DNA of 18,587 nucleotides from Candidatus Pacearchaeota archaeon. Its GTDB lineage: Archaea > Nanoarchaeota > Nanoarchaeia > Pacearchaeales > GW2011-AR1. How positions within the stretch are numbered: position 1 is the stretch's first letter; each line of letters begins with the position of its first letter. Below the pieces are notes generated by a model that did not search any database, had not been told where the DNA came from, and was given only the letters and a program-made list of their open reading frames with translations. The translations under genes and the position numbers were made by a program. Shown here piece by piece: positions 7,645-14,376 of the stretch. The stretch lies in NCBI GenBank assembly GCA_002686195.1, contig NZAS01000155.1:1-18587 (forward strand). The letters run 5' to 3'.

Positions 7645-7830
7645 ATGAAAGTTAAAGGTAAAAAAGTTACAAAGTGGTTACCTAAACGTGATGAAGGGTT
7701 TTGTCTTATGCTGAAACACATGATTCAAAAGAATCAAGGTGATTACAGTTGGCTTGAACGCAATGATAAAGGACAGATTGCACTGTTTAGAACTACTAAT
7801 GGATTAAGGCACGATTATATTGATGTCTAA
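7645..7830 (+). CDS. Small hypothetical protein
   Basis: A 61-aa basic protein starting MKVKGKKVTKWLPKRDEGFCL, with only a weak GGA about 9 nt before the ATG. It has Trp residues at 11 and 36, a central helix-like section (GFCLMLKHMIQKNQGD) and a C-terminal stretch that looks like a beta hairpin (GQIALFRTTNGLRHDYI). It overlaps the next start by 8 nt. I do not recognise it; compact size and basic charge allow nucleic-acid binding, but this is not shown. Confidence 0.6.
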   Translation: MKVKGKKVTKWLPKRDEGFCLMLKHMIQKNQGDYSWLERNDKGQIALFRTTNGLRHDYIDV

Positions 7831-8032
7831 TACAAAAAATTTGAACGAAATACTGACTGAGGAACAGTTACGTGAAGTCATGAAGATAATAAACCTATCT
7901 AATAATGATGAAGCTATACTTGAAGGATTGAAACAGTATTTCCTATCAATTAAAGAACAGCTTGAAGCTAAGGGATTACTTAGTGATTACCTCGCTTGGG
8001 CTGTTTACGCAAACTGTAAGAACTTACTTTGA
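7823..8032 (+). CDS. Small acidic hypothetical protein
   Basis: A 69-aa product from the ATG at 7823; a TTG codon directly before it is a less likely start. AAGG lies about 12 nt upstream. The protein appears all-helical: LNEILTEEQLREVMKIINL, then DEAILEGLKQYFLSIKEQLEAKG, then DYLAWAVYANCKNLL. No catalytic motif. The gene ends 10 nt before the AAA+ ATPase start, and the stop is followed directly by that gene's GGAGGAA ribosome binding site, so it is probably co-transcribed with the ATPase. Confidence 0.65.
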   Translation: MSNTKNLNEILTEEQLREVMKIINLSNNDEAILEGLKQYFLSIKEQLEAKGLLSDYLAWAVYANCKNLL

Positions 8033-8042
8033 TGGAGGAATA

Positions 8043-10136
8043 ATGTCAGATAAAGTTAATAGTTTGCACCTACAACTAAATAAAAAGGGCTACATCTGCG
8101 ATGATAAGTTCAGTGTTAATTTGGGTCATGCCATTAACACTAAACCAGTCGGAGGTGCTTTTTTGTTTGGGCCTGCTGGGACAGGTAAGAGCTATCTTCC
8201 TATGATACTGAGTGAACTACTTAAACGTGAATTATTCATGTATCAATGTTCATCTGGTACAAGAGAAGATGACCTCTTATTAAAAATGTTACCATCTGAA
8301 GACACAGTAAGCGGTATCAAAATAGAGGAATCTGTAGTCTATAAGGCTGCGATTAAATCTAAAGATGAAAAGGTTGTACTTGTGTTTGATGAATGGGATA
8401 AAACAAGACCTACTGCTGATGGATTCTTCTTAGATTTCCTACAGTATGGTAGGTTATCAATACCTGGTAGGGAAGTTGGTGCTAACCTAAATAACATGCT
8501 GATATTTTTTACATCGAACAACGAAAGAGATATTAGTGAGGCGTTACTTAGACGTTTCCCTAAAATAGATGTTGAACCTCTGAGTATAGATGTAGTGTAT
8601 AAGGCACTCAACTTAACTCATAAGGGTCATACATACATAGGTAATATACTTTCGCTGTATGAGAAAACCTTACAGTCTGAAATGACTAAACCAGCAACGA
8701 TTCAGGAGCTACGACAACTGCTTGATGCTATAACATTACTTAATGCTAATGGTGATGAATGTGATTGGGATACGCTGGTTTATATGTACGTTACAAAGAC
8801 ACCTGAAAATCACGCACTGCTTAGTAAAGCTATATCAGATGGAAGTAGTAACAATAATAGAGGTAATGGTAGAATGTCTATTGATGTTGATTCATTCAGT
8901 TCTATATCAACCTCTGGTGTATCTACAACGTCTGCTAAAGGTGTAATGCCATCTCTTATTGACATAAACAAATACGATTTAGTCGTAGGTGATACTGAAT
9001 TGGAAGTTGGAGATGAGAAGATTACATGTTTACTTGAAAAGGACGATACTAACTATAGTAACAGTGTGAAGACACAGTTAGTAGAGTTAGAAGGTGAATT
9101 AACAGGTGACCCTGCTGATATAGATTGGATAAAATCTGTAAAAGGCTCATTGATTTCAACTAAACCTATTTTATTATGTGATATATCCAAACATGATAGA
9201 TTGTTTGCAGATACACGTAATAATAATACTAATAAAGCTAAAGGTGAAATATTAGTGTTTGAACCTAATGCATGTTGGGATGATATGATAGATTTAATCT
9301 CAGTTAAAAGCGACCGATTAATAATACGAAAGGCAGAAAAAGATGAAATTATAGGTCGTTATGCACATAATAGTAGAGTACATCTTGATTTTAGGTGGAC
9401 ACCTGAAACAGGTGCTGAGATTATAGCTAATGCAAGTAGGGTTGGTCATGAATCCATTAGGAATTTTGTAGGTGATGGATTAGCAGGTTGGTATAATTCT
9501 AATGTTAATTTCCTCAGTAAATACGATGTGTATGATGCCCTTGATGATAACTATGATAGGTTCTGTGATATTGGTGAACTGGTATTGAAAAGTTGTATAG
9601 GCAGTAGCAGTTACGCAAATTACGGTATCAACAAATCTCCTAATGGTTGTCAGTATTGTGATGACATAGCAGTACCTTCATACGAAGCACTGGAAAAAAT
9701 ATCAAATGTAAAATATGGTGTTAGGTTTACACGATACAAATCCAGTGGCATAGTTATCAACACATACCATAGTAAGGTGTACGGAAGAAACCACAGATGG
9801 GACGTTATGGTTACTGGACCATTTGATTCACGTATCCTTAGAATACTGTATATGTGGGGCTTATCACACTTTTACCTATACTATATGTGTAAATTGCCTG
9901 GCTTCGATGTAGCTAAACAACTGGTTAAAAAGTATAACTGGAAACGTAGCAGTGATAGAAACGGTAATAGGATGATAACTAATAAGTCGTATAAATGTTT
10001 CATCTATCCTGATTCACTTATGTTTGCAGTTGACATTACTAAAACCAAAGTTAAAAGGTGCGATAATGTTAAGCTGGACAAGTACATAACTGATGTCATT
10101 AAATGGCTGGACGGTTGGAAAGGTGCAAAAAAATAG
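8043..10136 (+). CDS. MoxR/CobS-like AAA+ ATPase with large unknown C-terminal region
   Basis: A 697-aa protein. Start is the ATG at 8043, preceded by a strong GGAGGAA; an earlier in-frame non-ATG start would overlap the previous gene by 70 nt. The N-terminal 250 residues are an AAA+ domain of the dynein-related/MoxR-CobS-CbbQ type: Walker A GPAGTGKS (43-50), Walker B VLVFDEWD (112-119), sensor-1 FFTSNN (155-160), arginine-finger-type ALLRRFP (167-173). Such ATPases are remodelling chaperones or metal-insertion motors and usually work with a VWA protein, which is the next gene here. A Ser/Asn/Gly-rich linker (about 258-290) leads to about 400 residues I cannot assign, with a CQYC pair and Trp/Tyr-rich segments near the C-terminus. 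Substrate unknown. The next gene's GTG start overlaps the final base. Confidence 0.85.
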   Translation: MSDKVNSLHLQLNKKGYICDDKFSVNLGHAINTKPVGGAFLFGPAGTGKSYLPMILSELLKRELFMYQCSSGTREDDLLLKMLPSEDTVSGIKIEESVVYKAAIKSKDEKVVLVFDEWDKTRPTADGFFLDFLQYGRLSIPGREVGANLNNMLIFFTSNNERDISEALLRRFPKIDVEPLSIDVVYKALNLTHKGHTYIGNILSLYEKTLQSEMTKPATIQELRQLLDAITLLNANGDECDWDTLVYMYVTKTPENHALLSKAISDGSSNNNRGNGRMSIDVDSFSSISTSGVSTTSAKGVMPSLIDINKYDLVVGDTELEVGDEKITCLLEKDDTNYSNSVKTQLVELEGELTGDPADIDWIKSVKGSLISTKPILLCDISKHDRLFADTRNNNTNKAKGEILVFEPNACWDDMIDLISVKSDRLIIRKAEKDEIIGRYAHNSRVHLDFRWTPETGAEIIANASRVGHESIRNFVGDGLAGWYNSNVNFLSKYDVYDALDDNYDRFCDIGELVLKSCIGSSSYANYGINKSPNGCQYCDDIAVPSYEALEKISNVKYGVRFTRYKSSGIVINTYHSKVYGRNHRWDVMVTGPFDSRILRILYMWGLSHFYLYYMCKLPGFDVAKQLVKKYNWKRSSDRNGNRMITNKSYKCFIYPDSLMFAVDITKTKVKRCDNVKLDKYITDVIKWLDGWKGAKK

Positions 10137-11149
10137 TGAATAGCACAATAAAAAGGAATTGGAGAAACTGGAACGACAAAAGTAATTCGTCTCAGCAGGA
10201 CGGTAAGTCGAACCACAATACAAATGGCTCTGGTTCTGACGGTGATGGGGGAGGTGTAAAAACCTCCCCTATCTCTATTAATATGGACTTACGCAATAAG
10301 AAGTCCTATTCACCGTATAAAACTAATAACAAAGTTAATACTGGTGGGGTTAAGGGCAAATATGATTTCAAAAAATATTTAAAGTTTGTTGATATGGGTA
10401 TGAACACATCAATAGGTAATAACAGTTTTAATATCAGTGATACTGGTTCATACTTAAAATATAACTCATGGTCAAATTCTTCACGTAGGATATATAAAAT
10501 AAACAAAAGGACTGTTAATAAATGTTTTGATATAGACCTGAAGATACTACATAAGCGGAGACTATCTAACTCTTTAGCTGTAATGGTATCTAAAATAGCA
10601 GAGGATAGAGCTGGTGAACCTACAATAGGTGATGATTATTGGAGTATTCCAGAGCTATTGAATAGGGTAGTATCTAAACAGCAGTTATCATCTTGTAAGG
10701 AAACAAGAGAGAAGGAAAGAATTATAGTTATACTTGATACATCACCCAGCTGTGCTGAAGAGGCTATATTTTATATGGATATAGCTAAGGCTTCGTGCAG
10801 TTTAAATGATTTAGAAATGTATGATGCACCTAACGGATACATAGTTAAGGCATATAACAAAAAAAATAACAAGTTTGATACATTACCTAGGAATATATTT
10901 ACTGTGTTTTCCAAATGGCAGATGTTTAAGAATAGGACAATAATATTTTTTGGTGATTACGATGGTTCAAATATACTTATTGATTCTGCAAAATTAAACA
11001 GTGTGTACTGGCTCAATCCTATGTATAACATTATACGTGATGACAGTCATCACGATAAAATCAGTGATAAGTTTGTAAAACGTGGAGGTAAAATTTTTAA
11101 GTGTAGTAATGAAAAAGATTTTATGAATGTTGTTAGAAAAATGAGGTAG
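10136..11149 (+). CDS. VWA-domain protein, partner of AAA+ ATPase
   Basis: A 337-aa product if started at the GTG at 10136, which overlaps the ATPase stop (TAGTG) and has AAAGGTG about 10 nt upstream; an in-frame ATG at 10103 would add 11 residues but has no ribosome binding site. After a Ser/Asn/Gly-rich, low-complexity N-terminus (about 13-42), the C-terminal third contains a von Willebrand factor A fold: IIVILDTSPSC (196-206) gives the MIDAS DxSxS metal site, and TIIFFGDYDGSN (268-279) fits the later conserved strand and Asp. VWA proteins beside MoxR/CobS-type ATPases act as adaptors that bind substrate through the metal site (CobT in cobaltochelatase, CbbO with CbbQ). The true target here is not visible. 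An 8-bp GC-rich hairpin lies within the 5' part. Confidence 0.75.
   Translation: MNSTIKRNWRNWNDKSNSSQQDGKSNHNTNGSGSDGDGGGVKTSPISINMDLRNKKSYSPYKTNNKVNTGGVKGKYDFKKYLKFVDMGMNTSIGNNSFNISDTGSYLKYNSWSNSSRRIYKINKRTVNKCFDIDLKILHKRRLSNSLAVMVSKIAEDRAGEPTIGDDYWSIPELLNRVVSKQQLSSCKETREKERIIVILDTSPSCAEEAIFYMDIAKASCSLNDLEMYDAPNGYIVKAYNKKNNKFDTLPRNIFTVFSKWQMFKNRTIIFFGDYDGSNILIDSAKLNSVYWLNPMYNIIRDDSHHDKISDKFVKRGGKIFKCSNEKDFMNVVRKMR
10248..10269 (+). other. GC-rich hairpin inside the VWA gene
   Basis: GGGGAGGT (10248-10255) and ACCTCCCC (10262-10269) form a perfect 8-bp stem around a 6-nt loop, in a region otherwise AT-rich. It is followed by TATCTCTATT, a poor T-tract, and an in-frame ATG at 10283. The mRNA hairpin could slow elongation or act as an attenuator; no function is proven. 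Confidence 0.6.
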
Positions 11150-11152
11150 AAT

Positions 11153-11716
11153 ATGAAATACAAAATCAGTAAGGACTATATGTATGATTCATATAATGAA
11201 TCTGATAAGGTCAATCTTTCAAAAGACATATCTAAAATTAGGTATGACAGTGAAAGTCCTAGAGAATTTTATGACAATCTCATATTATACTTTAGTGATA
11301 GACCTATAGTTGTTAAAGAGCTGGATAAGTCAATCAAAAAACTCGCTTCTGAAATAACTGGTATCAGTATACTTAAAATAATAGCTAAAGAGAGTAATCG
11401 TTTAATGAAGGTGATATTAAAAAATCCTGGTATTATATCTAAGTTCGGTGTTGAGGTAGATAAAATGGCAACTAAGGATATGTTGGATATACATAAACTT
11501 AAATTAGCTATTAGTAATAAAGGTGATGTATACATAGGTGAAGATGTGACTAATCTTGAAATGCTCTTAGGTGATAGTGGATATGATAGTTCAACTAAAG
11601 AAAGAAGTGGGTTTACTGAGGTTAAATATACATATACTAATAAGAATATAAAGTTAGATGATGTACCTGGTGTATCAATCAAAGATATAGATTTACATTT
11701 AGAAGGTGAATCATAA
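11153..11716 (+). CDS. Hypothetical protein of the AAA+/VWA cassette
   Basis: A 187-aa product starting 3 nt after the VWA stop, with GAGGTAG just upstream of the ATG, so it is probably co-translated with the VWA protein. Residues 1-50 are charged and Tyr/Asp/Ser-rich; residues 50-125 look helical (VVKELDKSIKKLASEITG, then ISILKIIAKESNRLMKVILK); the C-terminal part has KGDVYIGEDVTNLEMLLGD and a Gly/Val/Thr-rich end. No cysteines, membrane segments or known motif. The tight linkage suggests it belongs to the same functional unit as the ATPase and VWA protein, perhaps as substrate or assembly factor, but this is only from position. Confidence 0.65.
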   Translation: MKYKISKDYMYDSYNESDKVNLSKDISKIRYDSESPREFYDNLILYFSDRPIVVKELDKSIKKLASEITGISILKIIAKESNRLMKVILKNPGIISKFGVEVDKMATKDMLDIHKLKLAISNKGDVYIGEDVTNLEMLLGDSGYDSSTKERSGFTEVKYTYTNKNIKLDDVPGVSIKDIDLHLEGES

Positions 11717-12048
11717 TGTCAGATGTTAAAATATTGTCCAATGACAATGATGTATTGGAGTATTCAGAACTGTTTAATATAAGAGGTAGACTTGAAACAT
11801 ATCTAAAAGATAGGGTTGAATGTACATTCATAAGACAAGTTGATACTGGTGATGGTAAAATATCAGTATCAATAATTAATGTACATACACTCAAAAGTGA
11901 CCCAGGTTTTACGTGTGTTATATTTAGAGATAAGGATAAATCATTAGATAAGATAGAAAAATTCCTCAAATTCAGAGCCAAATCATGCGGTATAAAGAGG
12001 ATTGAAGATGAAGGCTCATTGTATAAAGACATAGTAGGTATAACATGA
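11716..12048 (+). CDS. Hypothetical protein
   Basis: A 110-aa product whose ATG overlaps the upstream stop (TAATG) with AGGTGA 6 nt before it. The central section alternates in a beta-like pattern (DRVECTFIRQVDTGDGKISVSIINVHTL) followed by GFTCVIFRDK and a C-terminal helix containing KIEKFLKFRAKSCG. This suggests a compact alpha/beta domain of roughly 100 residues. I do not recognise the family. The 1-nt and 4-nt overlaps on each side make it part of the operon running from the AAA+ ATPase. Confidence 0.65.
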   Translation: MSDVKILSNDNDVLEYSELFNIRGRLETYLKDRVECTFIRQVDTGDGKISVSIINVHTLKSDPGFTCVIFRDKDKSLDKIEKFLKFRAKSCGIKRIEDEGSLYKDIVGIT

Positions 12049-12320
12049 ATAAAATAACTAACAATTATGGACAGATTGTAGTATGTGATGGATGTAATGG
12101 ACCTTATGGTAATAACGTGAAAGGTGGTGCACTTGTAGGCTCATATGCAATGTGTGGTGAGTGTTGTGATAGGTACGATTATGATAAGTCTGACTATAAA
12201 TACGCCAATGAGGTGGACGAAATATGGGATAAAGAAAAGACCTTCAAAGATAATGTTCTTGAATATAGAGAAAGGACATATGGAAGTAGTGATTTAATAA
12301 TCAGTATAACTTCAAATTAA
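12045..12320 (+). CDS. Small zinc-ribbon-like protein
   Basis: A 91-aa product starting in an ATGA overlap. Two cysteine pairs, VCDGC (13-17) and MCGEC (36-40), the second followed directly by a further cysteine, are separated by a Gly-rich loop with GGALVGSYA. This is the layout of a small zinc ribbon (CxxC-x18-CxxC), common in short phage proteins. The C-terminal half is acidic and charged (YDYDKSDYKYANEVDEIWDKEKTF) with no clear fold. The zinc site suggests DNA, RNA or protein binding; nothing more specific can be supported. A 26-nt gap then precedes the next gene, which has its own ribosome binding site. Confidence 0.7.
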   Translation: MNKITNNYGQIVVCDGCNGPYGNNVKGGALVGSYAMCGECCDRYDYDKSDYKYANEVDEIWDKEKTFKDNVLEYRERTYGSSDLIISITSN

Positions 12321-12346
12321 ATTAAATTAAAACAAAAGGAACACAG

Positions 12347-12886
12347 ATGAAACTAAATTATGGTGAATTTGATGACCTAAAGAATGATACTATAAAATTC
12401 GCTAAGAATCTTTTAGTTAAAGATAAGGGTCATATACCAATAGTTTTAGCTATAACTAAGCAAGGTACAATACCTCTTGATATTAGTGCAATGCTCGATA
12501 GTGCAAGTGCTGTAGATGATGTAAATGATACAACTGCATATCATCATGCAAAGGACTTAATAGCTAAAGCAGTAGCTCAATTCATACAAACTAATAATTC
12601 CTATGCATATATGTACATATCTGAGTGCTGGTATGTAAAGAGAAAAGATGGTAATTACGCAGATATAGAAACCAGGCACATGGAAGATAAAGAAGAGGCT
12701 CTAACTATATCATGGGAATATGACGCATACAATATCTACAAGACTGGTATGACTATAATACCATTCTATCGTGATGAGGATGGTTCAATACTTATACTTA
12801 AAGAAGTAGATAAAGAGTATGACGCATCTGCCGATAGCCCAAAGTATTCAGGCAGATTTACCAGCCTGTTAAGAGTATCAGCCTAA
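12347..12886 (+). CDS. Conserved-type phage hypothetical protein
   Basis: A 179-aa product with AAAGGAA 6 nt before the ATG. The pattern 'IPIVLAITKQG ... DLIAKAVAQFIQTNNSYAYMYISECWYVKR ... EEALTISWEYDAY ... GMTIIPFYRDEDG' suggests a single alpha/beta domain; a hydrophobic strand followed by ISE-x-W and then a downstream E-A-L segment is a combination I associate with uncharacterised phage and bacterial proteins, but I cannot name a family. It is the last gene before the second AT-rich control region and probably ends the operon. There is no convincing intrinsic terminator after it; GAGA-CAG-TCTC at 12895-12905 is too short. Confidence 0.65.
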   Translation: MKLNYGEFDDLKNDTIKFAKNLLVKDKGHIPIVLAITKQGTIPLDISAMLDSASAVDDVNDTTAYHHAKDLIAKAVAQFIQTNNSYAYMYISECWYVKRKDGNYADIETRHMEDKEEALTISWEYDAYNIYKTGMTIIPFYRDEDGSILILKEVDKEYDASADSPKYSGRFTSLLRVSA

Positions 12887-12917
12887 TGTGAATTGAGACA
12901 GTCTCTTATTATAGTAG

Positions 12918-13037
12918 CTATAACTATAACTATAACTATAACTATAATAGCTATAATAAAATAACTATATGCTATTATTAATATTATTATTTAGATATAA
13001 TTAATATAACTAACTATAGCTATAGCTATAACTATAA
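12918..13037. repeat. Second CTATAA/CTATAG hexamer array in control region
   Basis: CTATAA is repeated five times in tandem (12918-12947), with a further copy at 12951. A second block at 13014-13037 reads CTATAG, CTATAG, CTATAA, CTATAA, of which 23 bp match 5811-5833 exactly. Between the blocks the DNA is almost pure A+T. The array is upstream of the ribbon-helix-helix gene, whose product is the natural candidate to bind such spaced repeats. Confidence 0.75.
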
Positions 13038-13151
13038 CCTAATATAGATAATATAACTTACTATAGATAAAACTTTAGTCAAAGATAAAGATATGAGATT
13101 GCTAAAAATATGAGATTCTAAAAAAAGATGAGAAAAAATTAAAAAAAATAT

Positions 13152-13179
13152 TTGACAGAAATTTTAACAGATATAAATT
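13152..13179 (+). promoter_or_regulatory. Candidate promoter for replication operon
   Basis: A consensus TTGACA -35 (13152-13157) is followed after 16 bp by TAAATT (13174-13179), within a TATAAATT context, about 50 bp upstream of the ribbon-helix-helix start. The same architecture appears before the leftward operon. The -35 is perfect; the -10 is partial. Confidence 0.5.
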
Positions 13180-13228
13180 TATACGTGAATTGAGATAAAA
13201 ATTAATAGTTACAAAACAAGGAACATAT

Positions 13229-13423
13229 ATGGATATAGAAGATAAACAAAAAGCTACATCGTTTCGTACATCAGAGGAGCTGTGGATGCAGTTCAAGATG
13301 GTATGTACTGCAGAAAGTGTAAATGTTAGTGATAAGATAAATGAATTAGTATCATCTTACGTTAAACGTAATATACATAAAGCAGAAATAATAACACGAA
13401 ACGCAGAATCTTTTGTCGCTTAA
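13229..13423 (+). CDS. Ribbon-helix-helix DNA-binding protein
   Basis: A 64-aa product with AAGGAACATAT before the ATG. Residues 8-14 (KATSFRT) match the beta strand that inserts into the DNA major groove, followed by helix A (SEELWMQFKMVCTAES), the turn VNVSD, and helix B (KINELVSSYVKRN): the Arc/MetJ/CopG-type ribbon-helix-helix fold, which works as a dimer and usually represses its own promoter. It lies immediately downstream of a promoter and an iterated hexamer array, as expected for an autoregulator. It overlaps the nuclease gene by 11 nt. Fold assignment is by pattern; binding site is inferred. Confidence 0.75.
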   Translation: MDIEDKQKATSFRTSEELWMQFKMVCTAESVNVSDKINELVSSYVKRNIHKAEIITRNAESFVA

Positions 13424-14165
13424 GAATGAAGTACCTAAAGTACAGGACATATACGATAGCTACATAGAATCACTACAATCAGATAAGTTTGCTACCAGAT
13501 ATAGTGGTAAAGAAAACTGGTATCATTCATCTGTTGCTGGAATGTGTATAAGAAAGCATTACTTTGCTTCTGTACTTAAAGTAGAGCAGTCGGATAAAAA
13601 GAATCCTAAAACATTAAGACTGTTTAGATTAGGTGATATAGTACACCATGATATACAAACAGCAGTTCAACAGTATGCCTTAGCTAAAGGCTTACCTCTC
13701 TTTATAGAAAAGGAATTATTTATAGATGACCTAAATGTTAGAGGTTTTATAGACTTAGGGTTTGTTGATAAGCATATACTATATGACATTAAAACTACTA
13801 ATGCGTATAGGTGGAAGTTAATGTTTGGAAGGGATGGTGATTTCATGGAGGTATCAAAGAATTATCAGTTACAGTTAGGAACTTATGGCTTATGGTATAA
13901 GAGAGAGTATGGTGATTTAAAAGGATTAAAACTTGTATTCTATAATAAAGATACATCAATAATGAAAGAAGTGGATTTAGAATTAGATGTATTGGATAAA
14001 GCAGAAGAATACTGGCTAAAGGTAAAAGATTTAATTAGTAAAGGGCAACCGCCAATAGCTATGCACTCATCACCATACTATAGGTGGGAGTGTAACCCAT
14101 CGTATTGTTCATACTACACCGTATGTGGCGGAGGTGTGGAAAGAAAGCATTTAAAAAATGTTTAA
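13413..14165 (+). CDS. Cas4/RecB-type PD-(D/E)XK exonuclease with putative Fe-S cluster
   Basis: A 250-aa product related to Cas4/RecB-family nucleases. Motifs in order: Cys45 (GMCIRKHYF), H78/H79 in LGDIVHHD, D114 in GFIDLGF, D125-I-K127 in YDIKTT (PD-(D/E)XK site with Asp as the acidic residue), Q152/Y158 in the YQLQLGTY motif, then Cys227, Cys232 and Cys238. One N-terminal and three C-terminal cysteines are the arrangement that holds a 4Fe-4S cluster in Cas4 and AddB. The role is likely processing DNA ends for the annealing protein downstream. Start is TTG at 13413, the first start-type codon after the stop at 13392-13394, overlapping the upstream gene by 11 nt; no ATG precedes the conserved Cys45 region. 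No cas1/cas2 or CRISPR is present, so a phage recombination role is preferred. Confidence 0.8.
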   Translation: MSLKNEVPKVQDIYDSYIESLQSDKFATRYSGKENWYHSSVAGMCIRKHYFASVLKVEQSDKKNPKTLRLFRLGDIVHHDIQTAVQQYALAKGLPLFIEKELFIDDLNVRGFIDLGFVDKHILYDIKTTNAYRWKLMFGRDGDFMEVSKNYQLQLGTYGLWYKREYGDLKGLKLVFYNKDTSIMKEVDLELDVLDKAEEYWLKVKDLISKGQPPIAMHSSPYYRWECNPSYCSYYTVCGGGVERKHLKNV

Positions 14166-14329
14166 GGGTATAGCCGTGCACTCATACAAGAGTGGGATAC
14201 TATGTAATTCAACAACTCATATAAATAAACTCATACTTCCTACTCATATCATATAGTTATGATTAATTACTCCTATCATATGATTATTACTCCTATGTCA
14301 AAAAGCAAGAGTCACGGCTTACCTTTAAA
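14161..14329 (+). ncRNA. Candidate structured RNA closed by a long stem
   Basis: The two ends of this gap are complementary: 14161-14170 pairs with 14320-14329 (10 bp, one G·U), 14172-14178 with 14313-14319 (AGCCGTG/CACGGCT, 7 bp), and 14180-14183 with 14309-14312 (4 bp), with two single-base bulges (T14171, C14179), giving about 21 bp. The enclosed 125 nt contain smaller hairpins, CACTC-ATACAA-GAGTG (14179-14194), which competes with the inner stem, and ATCATA-TAGT-TATGAT (14248-14263). ACTCATA or ACTCCTA motifs occur six times. The 5' side begins 2 nt before the nuclease stop codon. Not a tRNA. It could be a processed leader, regulatory RNA or an RNA with a phage-specific role; the orientation is assumed from the operon. 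Confidence 0.5.
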
Positions 14330-14376
14330 CAATATAACAATAAATAATTCTTTAACTAAAATAACGGAGGAACATA

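Larger units (their letters stand above)
12887..13228. other. AT-rich intergenic control region with extra direct repeats
   Basis: No gene is supported in these 342 bases. Besides the hexamer array and promoter, two direct repeats are visible: GTGAATTGAGA at 12888-12898 and 13185-13195, bracketing nearly the whole gap, and ATATGAGATT at 13091-13100 and 13108-13117, spaced 17 bp apart and about 50 bp upstream of the candidate promoter. The layout (AT-rich tract, iterated short repeats, regulator gene next door) suits an operator region or a replication origin. Confidence 0.55.

Noticed and set aside
8339..8611. Leftward 90-aa frame opposite the AAA+ domain
   Set aside because: Antisense to Walker B and sensor motifs; Ser/Leu-rich shadow composition.
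11269..11682. Leftward 137-aa frame opposite an unknown gene, and its neighbour at 11679-12032
   Set aside because: Both are Ser/Leu/Ile-rich shadows; the rightward frames are coupled by overlaps and have ribosome binding sites.
12895..12905. GAGA-CAG-TCTC as the terminator of the preceding operon
   Set aside because: Four-base stem, 3-nt loop and no T-run; too weak.
14161..14329. tRNA, group I intron or retron RNA
   Set aside because: No acceptor/anticodon layout, no split gene, and no reverse transcriptase nearby.
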